In this document: in pieces, positions 35,311-44,238 of the stretch
Layout of the letters: every line of letters begins with the position of its first letter
How positions within the stretch are numbered: the stretch's first letter is position 1
Source of the DNA: Bradyrhizobium sp. ORS 285
GTDB lineage: Bacteria; Pseudomonadota; Alphaproteobacteria; Rhizobiales; Xanthobacteraceae
Direction: 5' to 3'
Assembly: GCF_900176205.1 (NCBI RefSeq)
Contig: NZ_LT859959.1
Span: 6,623,001-6,687,000 of the forward strand
Length of the DNA: 64,000 bases
The notes under the pieces: model-generated
Seen by the model: the letters and a program-made list of their open reading frames with translations, nothing else
Told to the model about the DNA's origin: nothing
The model's database searches: none
Position numbers and translations under genes: made by a program

Positions 35311-35349
35311 TGGTTAACTCTCGGCGCCAGATGGTTAACGGATGGTTAA
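35311..35349 (-). promoter_or_regulatory. CtrA-type operator before minC
   Basis: The full box TTAA-N7-TTAA is at 35335-35349. On the minus strand it reads TTAACCATCCGTTAACCAT, two copies of the TTAACCAT form. A third TGGTTAA word starts at 35311. The three TGGTTAA words (35311, 35332, 35343) are 21 and 11 bp apart, that is, on the same face of the helix. The box starts 47 bases upstream of the minC start. CtrA control of minCD is known in Sinorhizobium meliloti. Confidence 0.7.
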
Positions 35350-35806
35350 ATCGACGCTAAGCCGCTCGAAAATCGACAGCGGCGCGCCTGACATGGTTCG
35401 ATGATGATCGAATCAAGGCACAAACTTGGCGGCATTGAGACGCAAATCATGAGCAGATGCGTCAAGACTAAACTCGCCTCATTTTAATCACATCATGATG
35501 ATAACTTTAACGTACATATAATTCGGAGCCGACGGCTTTAAGCGGTTCCGATCAATTGACACTCGTCAGGGGGCGGGGCATGGGATCGATAGAGGCGCCG
35601 AAGGCACGATCAACGTGTCATGGCGCCTTGCAGGAAAGGGCTCTTGGCGTGCGATCGCTGATCGGCGCGAACCGTCTGATTCTGCATGTGATTCCGGCTG
35701 GACTGAAGTGGCAGAACCGCTCCCGCTCTTCGTTTGAAACTTGCTCTCATACGACCGCAGCAGAAGCGTATCAGTTTACCGGAATCGAGCGTCAGAGGAG
35801 TAGCGT
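35350..35806. other. Divergent intergenic region with AT-rich core
   Basis: About 450 bases between the min operon and the rightward membrane-protein gene. Around 35475-35525 it is unusually AT-rich for this genome and includes the palindrome CATCATGATG. An 84-codon frame (35556-35810) has no domain and no ribosome site. The stretch probably holds the promoter of the gene at 35807. Confidence 0.4.
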
Positions 35807-36442
35807 ATGAGTTCGTTGAGTGAACAGAATCCGATGAACCCGCAGGACCCGCTGCACTATGCACCGCGGTGGCTGCGTGAACGTCCGGAAGCCGCGCGTC
35901 TATCTCTCGTCGGTGACACCACCAAGGCAGCGGAGGCGGCCGAGCGTCCCGCTTCGGGACAGCAAGGACCGCTTGATGCTCGCCTGGAGACCGCCGTGTT
36001 CGAGTCCCTTCGTCAATCGTTGAACCCGCAAGTCATGCGTGAGCCGCCGGAGTTCGAGCGCGAGCGCGACCGCCGTTCGGTCGTGTTCAAGATCGCCGGC
36101 CGCTTTGCAGCCGCCACCGGCGTCGCCGCCGTCGTCGCGCTGTTCTTCGTCAACATCGTTCCGGTGTGGCGCCAGCCCGATGCGAGCTCCTCCTTCGTCG
36201 CCGCCGTGCAGTCGATGAAGACGCTGCCCCCGGTCGCGGCCGATGCGCAGGACGCCAAGGCCGACCAGACCAGCGCTCTGCCTGAGCGCGTCGAGCCCCA
36301 GGTCCCGGCGCTGTCGCAGTTCAAGTCGCTGCTCGCGGACGCCCCGGCGCCGGCGGCAGAGGCCGATACGCCCGAAAAGCCGATGCTGCAGCAGTTCATG
36401 CAGTGGAATCAGAAGACGGGTCAGATGGAGCGGGTTCGCTAA
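35807..36442 (+). CDS. Single-span membrane protein upstream of the binding-protein cluster
   Basis: 211 residues from the ATG at 35807 (AGAGGAG six bases upstream). A cytosolic N-terminal part of about 95 residues has LETAVFESLRQSLNPQVM. One membrane segment (GRFAAATGVAAVVALFFVNI, residues about 100-120) follows, then a Pro/Ala-rich outer part ending in KPMLQQFMQWNQKTGQMERV. No family recognised. It is 49 bases upstream of, and co-directional with, the first of three tandem periplasmic binding proteins. A role as their partner in the inner membrane is possible but unproven. Confidence 0.7.
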   Translation: MSSLSEQNPMNPQDPLHYAPRWLRERPEAARLSLVGDTTKAAEAAERPASGQQGPLDARLETAVFESLRQSLNPQVMREPPEFERERDRRSVVFKIAGRFAAATGVAAVVALFFVNIVPVWRQPDASSSFVAAVQSMKTLPPVAADAQDAKADQTSALPERVEPQVPALSQFKSLLADAPAPAAEADTPEKPMLQQFMQWNQKTGQMERVR

Positions 36443-36491
36443 TCCGCCACGCCTGAGCCGAACTCAAACAAACATCTCGCACAAGGCGATC

Positions 36492-38123
36492 ATGATCGAC
36501 GTCCTACCGCAGAAGGCGGCAGCACGCGGTCCGTTGGTTCACGCCCGTATCGCAGCCATGCTGCTCGGGACCATCGTGACCATCGGAGCCTTTGCCGTGA
36601 CCGGCGATGCCCAGGCAGCGCCGGGCGAGAATGTGAGCGTGGCGCGCCAGCTCGGCAGCCGCGTCGGACCGATCATCGGCTCGGCGCTCGCCTGCCGCGA
36701 CATCGCGCGGCCGCGCATCCAGGCGATCATCGAGAAGTTTCAGCTGGTCATCCGCGAGGCCGCCACCAGCGAGGCCGACCGTGACGAGCTGACCCGCCTG
36801 CTCGACCGTTATGTGGCCGAAGGTCGCACCCTGGTGACCTCAGGCCGGATGGATTGCCGCGGCGCCGACCGCCAGCTCGCCGATCTCGAACAATCCATCG
36901 CAGCGCCGCCCGCCGCGCGCGCGAACCTGCCGGGCGTGACGATCGCGCCTTCGGCTGCGGTCGCCGCCACCGCGCCTGCGCAGATCCTGCCGCCCGTGGT
37001 CGAGACGCGCGGCGTCACGCAGAACGACATCAAGTTCGGCATGGTCATCCCCCACAGCGGCCCCGTCAAAGAAAGCGGGCGGCAGCTGAAGATCGGGGTC
37101 GAGGCCGCCTTCAACCGCGTCAACGAGGCCGGCGGCGTCAACGGCCGCGTGCTGAAGCTCGTGACGGCCGACGACGGCTATGATCCGGCGCGCACGCTCG
37201 ATGCGATGAAGCAGCTCTACGAAAAGGAGCAGGTGTTCGGCTTCGTCTGCAATTTCGGCTCCGCGACCGCTGCCGTTGCCATTCCCTATGCGCTGGAGCG
37301 CCGCGCGCTGTTCTTCGCACCCTACACCGGCGCCAACGTCGTGCGCCACGATCCGCCGGATCGCTACGTCTTCAACTACCGGCCGAGCTATGCCGAGGAG
37401 ACCGACGCGCTTGTGCGCTATCTGGTCAAGGTCCGCAAGCTGAACCCGCGCCAGATCGTCGTGTTTGCCCAGAACGATGCGTTCGGCGATGCGGGCTTTG
37501 CCGGCGTGTCCAAGGCATTCCGGACGCTCGGCGCCAACGAGAACGCGATCGTGCGCGTCAACTATCCGCGCAACAGCATCGAGGTCGACGACGCGATCAG
37601 CCAGCTCAGGCTGTTGAAGGCGCCGGTCCGCGCCGTGATCATGCTGGCGACCACCCGCGCCGCCGCCAAGTTCATCGAGAAGGCGCGCGACGTGTTTCCG
37701 GGCGCGGTCTTCGCCAACATTTCGGCGGTGGATGGCTCCGCGCTCGCCAGCGAGCTGATGCTGCTCGGGCCGCGCTACACCGACAATGTCATCGTGACGC
37801 AGACGGTGCCGGGCGTCTCCGGCTATTCCAGCCTGGTGCTCGACTACAAGAATGCCCTGGCCAAGTACTTCCCGGGCGAGACTGCGGACTACATGTCGCT
37901 CGAAGGCTATGTCTCGGCCAGCATCCTGATCGAAGGCTTGAAGCGCGCCGGCCAGAGCTTCGACACCGAAAAGCTGGTCGAGACGCTCGAGACCATGGGC
38001 AATGTCGATCTCGGACTGGGCGCTCAGCTCGGCTTCGGCCGCTCCGAGCACCAGGCCTCGCACAAGATCTGGGGCACCGCACTGGACGAACGCGGCAACT
38101 ATCAACCGCTCGAACTTGATTAG
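36492..38123 (+). CDS. Periplasmic binding protein (LivJ-like) with extra two-Cys N-domain, copy 1
   Basis: 543 residues from the ATG at 36492. After a signal peptide ending GDAQA, a helical domain of about 90 residues carries ALACRDIARPRIQAIIEKF and later GRMDCRGADRQLADLEQS, so two Cys lie about 60 residues apart. An Ala/Pro linker leads to the type I binding fold: IKFGMVIPHSGPVKESGRQL, ADDGYDPARTLDAMKQLYE, RYVFNYRPSYAEETDALVRY. It ends EHQASHKIWGTALDERGNY. Members bind amino acids or small organics for ABC transporters, but no permease or ATPase is nearby. The N-domain recalls the alphaproteobacterial TIGR02301 family. Two more copies follow. Confidence 0.85.
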   Translation: MIDVLPQKAAARGPLVHARIAAMLLGTIVTIGAFAVTGDAQAAPGENVSVARQLGSRVGPIIGSALACRDIARPRIQAIIEKFQLVIREAATSEADRDELTRLLDRYVAEGRTLVTSGRMDCRGADRQLADLEQSIAAPPAARANLPGVTIAPSAAVAATAPAQILPPVVETRGVTQNDIKFGMVIPHSGPVKESGRQLKIGVEAAFNRVNEAGGVNGRVLKLVTADDGYDPARTLDAMKQLYEKEQVFGFVCNFGSATAAVAIPYALERRALFFAPYTGANVVRHDPPDRYVFNYRPSYAEETDALVRYLVKVRKLNPRQIVVFAQNDAFGDAGFAGVSKAFRTLGANENAIVRVNYPRNSIEVDDAISQLRLLKAPVRAVIMLATTRAAAKFIEKARDVFPGAVFANISAVDGSALASELMLLGPRYTDNVIVTQTVPGVSGYSSLVLDYKNALAKYFPGETADYMSLEGYVSASILIEGLKRAGQSFDTEKLVETLETMGNVDLGLGAQLGFGRSEHQASHKIWGTALDERGNYQPLELD

Positions 38124-38240
38124 GATACCGCTGGAAAGAAGCCCGGCACCCACTACCACAGACAAAAGCACGACAGAGAAACCCGACATTAATTCGAAAT
38201 GGCACGAATAGCAGAGCAATGAGGGTTAGCTAGAGAGCGA

Positions 38241-39782
38241 GTGAATAGTTCGATGACACTTCGTTGGTCCGCGTTGATCATCGGGAGCCTGTTTGGAGCT
38301 CCCATCGGCACCGCCTTTGCGGCGGCCCCGGATATGGTCCGGGACCTCGCCAGCCGGGTCGGACCGATCGTGGGGCAGGCCTCGGCCTGCCCGGACATCG
38401 CGCAGGGGCGCGTCCAGACCATCGTCGACAAATTCCGCGAAGCCATCCGCCAAGCCTCGAACAATGACAGCGAACGGGATCAGCTGACCCGGACCTTCAA
38501 CGGCTACATTGCCGAAGGCCGCAGCCGCTCCGGAGCCGCGCAGGCGAACTGTCCCGCGGCCGAGCGGCAGCTCACGGACCTCGAGCGCTCGCTCAGCCAG
38601 CCGGCCGCGGCCGCAACACCCTCACAAACCAGGGCTGACGCAACCACAGGCGCCGTCACCAGCGCGCCGGTGCGCGGCATCACCGACCGCGAAATTCGCT
38701 TCGGCATGGTCCTGCCATTCTCCGGCATCCGCAAGGAGACCGGGCGCCAGATGCGGCAGGGCATCGAGGCCGCCTTCGCACGCGCCAATGATGCCGGCGG
38801 CGTCAATGGGCGCACCTTGCGGCTCGTCGCGGCCGATGACGGCTACGATCCGAACCGCACGCTGGCGGCGATGACGCAGCTCTACGACAAGGAGCAGGTG
38901 TTCGGCTTCATCGGCAATATCGGCACTGCCAACTCGGAAGTCGCGATCCCCTACGCGCTGGAGCGGCGGGCGCTCTATTTCGCGCCGAACTCCGGTGCGG
39001 CGGTGGTCCGGCGCGATCCGCCGGATCGCTACGTGTTCAATTATCGGGCCAGCTACGCCGAGGAGACCGCCGCGCTGGTGCGCTATCTGGTCAAGATGAA
39101 GCGCATTCCGCCGAAGCAGATCGCCGTCCTGACCCAGCAGGACGCATTCGGCGATGACGGCTTTGCCGGTGTCGCCAAGGCCTACCGGCAGTTGAACATC
39201 CCCGATCCAGTGACGCGCTTCTCCTATCCGCGTGCCACCATGGACGTCGACGAGGCCATCGCCCAGGTGAAGGCGCACAAGGGCGGGCTCAAGGCCATCA
39301 TCATGGTGGCGACCGACCGTGCCGCCGCCAAGTTCATCGAGAAGACGCGCGATGCGGTGCCGGGCCTGATCTATGCGAACGTGTCTGCAGTCGGATCGAC
39401 CTCGCTGGCGACCGAGCTGAAGCTGCTCGGCCCGCGCTTCACCAACGGCGTCATCGTGACGCAGGGCGTCCCCGCCGTTTCCGGCTATTCGAGCCTCGTG
39501 CTCGACTACAAGAATTCACTGGCCAAATACGCTCCGGGCGAGGCACCGGACTACACCTCGCTCGAAGGCTACATCGCGGCGACGATCCTGATCCAGGCGC
39601 TGAAGCAGACCAACCCGCTCGATACCGAACGGCTGGTCGACACGCTGGAGTCCATGCGCAGCCTCGATCTCGGCCTCGGCACCCCACTTGCATTTGGACG
39701 CGCAGAGCACCAGGCGTCGCACAAGATCTGGGGCACGGCGCTCGACGAGAACGGCACGTATCAGGCAATCGAACTGGAATAG
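38241..39782 (+). CDS. Periplasmic binding protein with two-Cys N-domain, copy 2
   Basis: 513 residues from a GTG at 38241; an ATG at 38253 is the alternative. The signal peptide ends GTAFA. The N-domain (ASACPDIAQGRVQTIVDKFR, then GAAQANCPAAERQLTDLERS) and the binding fold (IRFGMVLPFSGIRKETGRQM, AADDGYDPNRTLAAMTQLYD, RYVFNYRASYAEETAALVRY) align throughout with copies 1 and 3; it looks closer to copy 3. The C-terminus ends GTALDENGTYQAIELE. It lies 117 bases after copy 1. Like its neighbours it has no transporter genes beside it, so it either serves a distant permease or works as a sensor. Confidence 0.85.
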   Translation: MNSSMTLRWSALIIGSLFGAPIGTAFAAAPDMVRDLASRVGPIVGQASACPDIAQGRVQTIVDKFREAIRQASNNDSERDQLTRTFNGYIAEGRSRSGAAQANCPAAERQLTDLERSLSQPAAAATPSQTRADATTGAVTSAPVRGITDREIRFGMVLPFSGIRKETGRQMRQGIEAAFARANDAGGVNGRTLRLVAADDGYDPNRTLAAMTQLYDKEQVFGFIGNIGTANSEVAIPYALERRALYFAPNSGAAVVRRDPPDRYVFNYRASYAEETAALVRYLVKMKRIPPKQIAVLTQQDAFGDDGFAGVAKAYRQLNIPDPVTRFSYPRATMDVDEAIAQVKAHKGGLKAIIMVATDRAAAKFIEKTRDAVPGLIYANVSAVGSTSLATELKLLGPRFTNGVIVTQGVPAVSGYSSLVLDYKNSLAKYAPGEAPDYTSLEGYIAATILIQALKQTNPLDTERLVDTLESMRSLDLGLGTPLAFGRAEHQASHKIWGTALDENGTYQAIELE

Positions 39783-39835
39783 GCTGAGCTTAAGGGGAAT
39801 GAACTGGTTGTATGCGACGTATTAGCAAGTCCTAA

Positions 39836-39881
39836 AGCATGATCGGAGAAAGGCGTGCCGGGTTACCGAAATGGTCATGCT
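39836..39881. repeat. Rhizobiales-type AGCATGATC...GATCATGCT palindrome
   Basis: AGCATGATC at 39836-39844 faces GGTCATGCT at 39873-39881, one mismatch from a perfect inverted repeat. A GGAGAAAGGC/GGTTACCGAA-type core lies between them, as in the small palindromes spread through Rhizobiales intergenic DNA. It lies between binding-protein copies 2 and 3. Confidence 0.6.
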
Positions 39882-39996
39882 CTTAGGAAAGGCTGGTCTG
39901 TGCATGGTGACGGTCTTATGTCTACTCCGTCTCAGACACAGAGCGTCAAATCACCAGGCGGAAGACCTGGATGGGGTCCATAGTGGGATAGTGGCA

Positions 39997-41568
39997 ATGA
40001 GCTTTCGTTCTAGCGTGTTCTTGGTTGCGGCATTGCTCGCAACGCCCGCCAGCGCGGCGGGCACCAATGCGGATGTGGTGCGTAATCTTGCGAGTCGGGT
40101 CGGGCCGATCGTGGGAGCAGCATCCGCCTGTCAGGCGATCGACCAAGGCCGCGTTCAGGCCATCGTCGACAAATTTCGCGAGGTGATCCGGGAGGCCTCC
40201 ACGGGCGGCTCGGATCGGGACGAACTCACCCGCGTGTTCAACGGCTACGTCGCCGACGGACGCAACCGCGTGGGTGCAGCCCAGACGGACTGCAACACGG
40301 CGGGCCGCCAGCTCGCCGAACTCGAGCGTTCGCTCGGCCAGACCGCGCCGAGCCAGACCGGAGCCAGCCTCGCCGGCGTCATCGCGCCGGCCGCGGCCGT
40401 TGCCGCGACGGCGCCGACCGTGACGCTGCCGCCCCCGGCTGCCAGCAACGTCCAGGGTGTCACGGCGAACGAGATCCGCTTCGGCATCGCCGCTCCGTTC
40501 TCGGGCGCGTCGAAAGAGCTCGGCCGCCAGATGAAGATGGGCATCGAGGCGGCCTTCAACCGCGCCAACGACACCGGCGGCGTTGCCGGCCGGTCGCTGC
40601 GGCTCTACTCCGCCGACGACGGTTACGAGCCGTCGCGTACGCTCGACGCGATGAAGCAGCTCTATGACAAGGACAAGGTGTTCGGCTTCATCGGCAATGT
40701 CGGCACGCCGACCTCGGCAGTGGCCATGCCCTTCGCCCTGCAGCGCCGCACGCTGTTCTACGGCGCCTTCACCGGCGCCAACATCCTGCGCAACGATCCG
40801 CCGGATCGCTACGTCTTCAACTATCGCGCGAGCTATGCGGAAGAAACCGACACCGTCGTCCGCTATCTCGTGAAGCTGCGCCGTCTGCCGGCGCGCGACA
40901 TCGCCGTGTTCGCCCAGCAGGACGCCTATGGTGATGCCGGCTTCTCGGGAGTCGCCAAGGCGTTCCGCTCGCTCGGACTGGCCGACACCGCGATCACGCG
41001 CTTCAACTACAAGCGCAACACGGTCGACGTCGACGAGGCCGTGAACCAGCTCCGCGCGATGAAGACGCCGCCCAAGGCGATCGTCATGGTGGCGACCTAC
41101 CGGGCGGCCGCGAAGTTCATCGAGAAGACGCGCGATCTGTACCCGAACATGATCTACACCAACGTGTCGTTCGTGGGTTCGACCGAGCTGTCGGATGAGC
41201 TGATGCTGCTCGGCCCGCGCTATGCCTCCGGCGTGATCGTCACCCAGGTGGTGCCGGCGGTCGGCGGCTATTCCAGCGCCGTGCTCGAGTACAAGGGGGC
41301 GCTGGAGAAGTACTTCCCCGGCGAGGCGCCGTCCTACGTCTCGTTCGAGGGCTATGTCGCCGCCAACGTGCTGATCCAGGCGCTGCGCAAGGTCGGGCCG
41401 CAGCTCGACACCGAGGCGCTGATCGACACGCTGGAGAACATGCAGAACGTCGATCTCGGCCTTGGCGCCAAGCTCGGCTTCGGCCGCGCCGAGCACCAGG
41501 CTTCGCACAAGATCTGGGGCACGGCGCTCGACGACCGCGGCAAATTCCAGGCGATCGAGCTGGAATAG
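39997..41568 (+). CDS. Periplasmic binding protein with two-Cys N-domain, copy 3
   Basis: 523 residues from the ATG at 39997, which begins the signal peptide MSFRSSVFLVAALLATPASA; the frame is open upstream but without signal-like sequence. The N-domain carries ASACQAIDQGRVQAIVDKFR and GAAQTDCNTAGRQLAELERS. The binding fold carries IRFGIAAPFSGASKELGRQM, SADDGYEPSRTLDAMKQLYD and RYVFNYRASYAEETDTVVRY. It ends DDRGKFQAIELE. A rho-independent terminator follows, so this is the end of the transcription unit. The family is the branched-chain-amino-acid-type binding protein; the ligand is unknown. Confidence 0.87.
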   Translation: MSFRSSVFLVAALLATPASAAGTNADVVRNLASRVGPIVGAASACQAIDQGRVQAIVDKFREVIREASTGGSDRDELTRVFNGYVADGRNRVGAAQTDCNTAGRQLAELERSLGQTAPSQTGASLAGVIAPAAAVAATAPTVTLPPPAASNVQGVTANEIRFGIAAPFSGASKELGRQMKMGIEAAFNRANDTGGVAGRSLRLYSADDGYEPSRTLDAMKQLYDKDKVFGFIGNVGTPTSAVAMPFALQRRTLFYGAFTGANILRNDPPDRYVFNYRASYAEETDTVVRYLVKLRRLPARDIAVFAQQDAYGDAGFSGVAKAFRSLGLADTAITRFNYKRNTVDVDEAVNQLRAMKTPPKAIVMVATYRAAAKFIEKTRDLYPNMIYTNVSFVGSTELSDELMLLGPRYASGVIVTQVVPAVGGYSSAVLEYKGALEKYFPGEAPSYVSFEGYVAANVLIQALRKVGPQLDTEALIDTLENMQNVDLGLGAKLGFGRAEHQASHKIWGTALDDRGKFQAIELE

Positions 41569-41600
41569 CCGAGCCCCCTCCATCCGGACTTCAACACACA

Positions 41601-41635
41601 GAACGCGGCAGCCCATGGTTGCCGCGTTCTTTTTT
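41601..41635 (+). terminator. Rho-independent terminator after the binding-protein cluster
   Basis: GAACGCGGCA (41601-41610), a 9-base loop, TGCCGCGTTC (41620-41629), then TTTTTT. It lies 32 bases after the stop of copy 3. Confidence 0.92.
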
Positions 41636-41798
41636 GTGCACTCCGAGGCAACTTTGTGCATTCCGAGGCAACACCGAGCTCAGCGTGGCGGTGCATCCGG
41701 GTAACGAGGGACGCGGCCCGACGGATTCCAGGCTCGCCGCGCTGGCGCGCGTCGCCCCGGAATGACACCGAGATGGAAGCGCGATCGATATCGCTACC

Positions 41799-42767
41799 TC
41801 ACAGCGGGGGATCGATCGCCTCGTCATATTCCTTCTTGAAGCGGGCGATCAGCTCGGCGGCGGGGAGCACGTCCTTGATGGCGCCGATGCCCTGGCCGGA
41901 GCCCCAGATCTCCTTCCACGCCTTCGGCTTGGCGCGCTCGCCGGAGGCATCGGTGCCGAAGCTCATCTTCGACGGATCGGAGGTCGGAAGATTGTCGGGA
42001 TCGAGACCGGCGGCGACGATCGACGGTTTCAGATAGTTGCCGTGCACGCCGGTGAACAGGTTCGAGTAGACGATGTCGTCGGCTCCCGACTTGGTGATCA
42101 TGTCCTTGTAGCCCTCGACGGCATTCGCCTCCTTGGTGGCGATGAAGGCCGAACCGACATAGGCGAAGTCGGCGCCGAGCACGCGCGCGGCGCGGATGGC
42201 GCGGCCGTTGGCGATCGCGCCAGAGAGCGCGATCGGGCCGTCGAACCAGCTGCGCGTCTCCGCCACGAAGGCAAACGGCGAGATCGTGCCGGCATGGCCG
42301 CCGGCGCCGGCAGCGACGAGAATGAGGCCGTCAGCGCCCTTCTCGATCGCCTTGTGGGCGAAGAACTGGTTGATGACGTCGTGGAAGACGATGCCGCCCC
42401 AGCTGTGCGCCGCCTGGTTCAGCTCCTCGCGCGCGCCGAGCGAGGTGATCATCATCGGCACCTTGTACTTCTCGCACAGCGCCAGATCCTGCTCGAGCCG
42501 GTTGTTGGAGCGGTGCACGATCTGGTTGACCGCGAACGGCGCCGACGGGCGCTCCGGATGCGCGCGGTCATACGCCGCGAGCTCCTCGGTGATGCGCGCC
42601 AGCCATTCGTCGAGCAGCGCAGCCGGCCGGGCGTTGAGCGCCGGAAACGAGCCCACGACACCGGCCTTGCACTGCGCGATCACGAGATCAGGCACGGAGA
42701 TGATGAACAGCGGCGAGCCGATCACCGGGATCGACAGGCGCCCCTTGAACAAGGCGGGCATGGACAT
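41799..42767 (-). CDS. Nitronate monooxygenase
   Basis: 322 residues from the ATG at 42767 (GAGGAA nine bases upstream). The FMN-binding TIM barrel starts LSIPVIGSPLFIISVPDLVI, then IVHRSNNRLEQDL, ILVAAGAGGHAGTISPFAFV (the G-G-H-x-G segment with the catalytic His present) and ARVLGADFAYVGSAFIATKE. The enzyme oxidises alkyl nitronates to carbonyl compounds and nitrite, using FMN and O2. It has exactly the length of the paralogue at 25834-26802, which lacks the His. The gene stands alone, convergent with the binding-protein cluster. Confidence 0.9.
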   Translation of the reverse strand: MSMPALFKGRLSIPVIGSPLFIISVPDLVIAQCKAGVVGSFPALNARPAALLDEWLARITEELAAYDRAHPERPSAPFAVNQIVHRSNNRLEQDLALCEKYKVPMMITSLGAREELNQAAHSWGGIVFHDVINQFFAHKAIEKGADGLILVAAGAGGHAGTISPFAFVAETRSWFDGPIALSGAIANGRAIRAARVLGADFAYVGSAFIATKEANAVEGYKDMITKSGADDIVYSNLFTGVHGNYLKPSIVAAGLDPDNLPTSDPSKMSFGTDASGERAKPKAWKEIWGSGQGIGAIKDVLPAAELIARFKKEYDEAIDPPL

Positions 42768-42923
42768 GGATGTGAATTCCTCGTTGTGAAATGCGGTGAT
42801 GCTCGTGATGGCGAGCATGCCCGACATCATGCCGTGATGGCAATTCGCTCGCAGAGGGACCGGAAAAGCGCGATCAGGGTCTTGCGTTGAGGCGCTGGCG
42901 CGCCGGCAGCCGTGACGATGCGC

Positions 42924-43583
42924 TTACTGGCACAGCGCGGAGGTCACGAACGTATCGGTCCGGCAATCGCCGGGCTTCCGCTGCCGGCCGGGGATCAGCA
43001 CTCGCGCCGAGCAGGTCTCGGCCGAATCGGTGTTGAGGCTCTTGCCTTCCTTGTAGCCCTTACCCTGGCACAGCTTGTCGGCTCCGAGCTTGCAATCCGG
43101 CGTGCCGTTCGTTGCAATCGGACAGACGATGCGGCCGGAGACCATGCTGGAGGGCGTGGTGAGCCGCGACAGCGTATCGCCGGTCTCCTTCAGGACATTT
43201 GACGGGCCGCTCGCAGGGGCGCTCTTAGAGGCGCTTGGCGGTGCATCGCCGCCTTTCGGCGCCATCGGCTGGACCGCCTGCCGGGGCGGCTGCGGCGGCT
43301 GTTCGGTGGGAGCAGCTGCCCCGCTCTCTGTCGGAGGCGGCTCGGCGGCCGCCTCAGGACGCTTCAGCGGAATGATCGACATTTTCTCGAACAGCTTGCC
43401 GAGCTCTTCCACCAGGCCAGGATTGGACGGCTGTGGTGCCGGCTCGGCAACCGGCGCAGGCTGCTGCGGCGGCGCTTCGCGCACGCCCAGCCCCGGCGCC
43501 GATTGCGCCCATGCCGGGGCCGTGGAGAGCGCGATGACGAACAGCGCCCAACCGACGACGAGGCGTGGACGCGAGGACGCCAT
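42924..43583 (-). CDS. Exported Pro-rich protein with six-Cys C-terminal domain
   Basis: 219 residues from the ATG at 43583, which overlaps the stop of the preceding gene by one base (TGATG). The signal peptide runs to APAWAQ. A Pro/Ala/Gln-rich linker of about 110 residues follows. The C-terminal domain of about 70 residues has six Cys (RIVCPIA, PDCKLGADKLCQGKGY, ETCSARVLIPG, GDCRTDTF, ALCQ), which very likely form three disulfides in the periplasm. No family name is known to me. It is coupled to the DedA-like gene. Confidence 0.75.
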   Translation of the reverse strand: MASSRPRLVVGWALFVIALSTAPAWAQSAPGLGVREAPPQQPAPVAEPAPQPSNPGLVEELGKLFEKMSIIPLKRPEAAAEPPPTESGAAAPTEQPPQPPRQAVQPMAPKGGDAPPSASKSAPASGPSNVLKETGDTLSRLTTPSSMVSGRIVCPIATNGTPDCKLGADKLCQGKGYKEGKSLNTDSAETCSARVLIPGRQRKPGDCRTDTFVTSALCQ

Positions 43584-44164
43584 CAGATCAGCTTCACCGC
43601 GACGACGAAGCCGGCCACCAGAACGGCCGCGCCAAGCGCCACCCACAGACCGAGATGCCTTTCGATGTGCACCCGGATCCATTCGCCATACCGGTTCAGC
43701 ACGATCGCGGCGATAAAGAAGCGGCCGCCGCGCGCCACGATCGAGCAGACGATGAACAGGAACAGGTTGTAGCCGGCGAAGCCCGAGGTGATCGTGACCA
43801 GCTTGTAGGGGATCGGAGTCAGCCCCTTCAGCAGGATGATGATCGCGCCCCACTCCGCATAGGAGGCGCGGAAGGCCTCCACCTTGTCGCCCAGACCATA
43901 GAGATGGATGAGCCACTGGCCGAGCGAGTCGTAGAGCAGCGCGCCGATCGCATAGCCGACGACGCCGCCCGCGACCGAGGCGGCGGTGCAGACGCCGGCG
44001 AACAGCCAGGCGCGCTGCGGCTTCGCCAGCGACATCGGGATCAGCATCACATCCGGCGGCACCGGAAAGAACGAGCTTTCAGCGAAGGCGATCGCCGCCA
44101 TGATCCAAAGAGCATGCGGCTTGTGGGCGGCGTCGATACACCAGTCATAGACACGTCTGAGCAT
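43583..44164 (-). CDS. DedA/YqaA-type membrane protein (VTT domain)
   Basis: 193 residues with about five hydrophobic segments. FAESSFFPVPPDVMLIPMSL near the N-terminus and WGAIIILLKGLTPIPYKLVT further on are the two re-entrant loop motifs of the SNARE-associated/DedA (VTT) family, in the shorter YqaA form. DedA relatives act as undecaprenyl-phosphate or phospholipid flippases and in membrane homeostasis; which applies here is not decided by sequence. It is the first gene of a two-gene unit with the six-Cys exported protein. Confidence 0.85.
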   Translation of the reverse strand: MLRRVYDWCIDAAHKPHALWIMAAIAFAESSFFPVPPDVMLIPMSLAKPQRAWLFAGVCTAASVAGGVVGYAIGALLYDSLGQWLIHLYGLGDKVEAFRASYAEWGAIIILLKGLTPIPYKLVTITSGFAGYNLFLFIVCSIVARGGRFFIAAIVLNRYGEWIRVHIERHLGLWVALGAAVLVAGFVVAVKLI

Positions 44165-44238
44165 GGCTGGCGATGAAGCAAACCGAGCAGCGTTTGTCCA
44201 TGACTCATATGCGGAGGTCGAGGTGGGGACCCCTGGCG

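Noticed and set aside
35554..35567. TTGACACTCGTCAG as a FixK box
   Set aside because: Only the outer TTGA is right; the inner and right half-site do not match the palindrome, and no gene follows at a suitable distance.
39946..41661. 571-codon frame antisense to binding-protein copy 3
   Set aside because: It is a shadow of the conserved sense gene and contains no domain or ribosome site.
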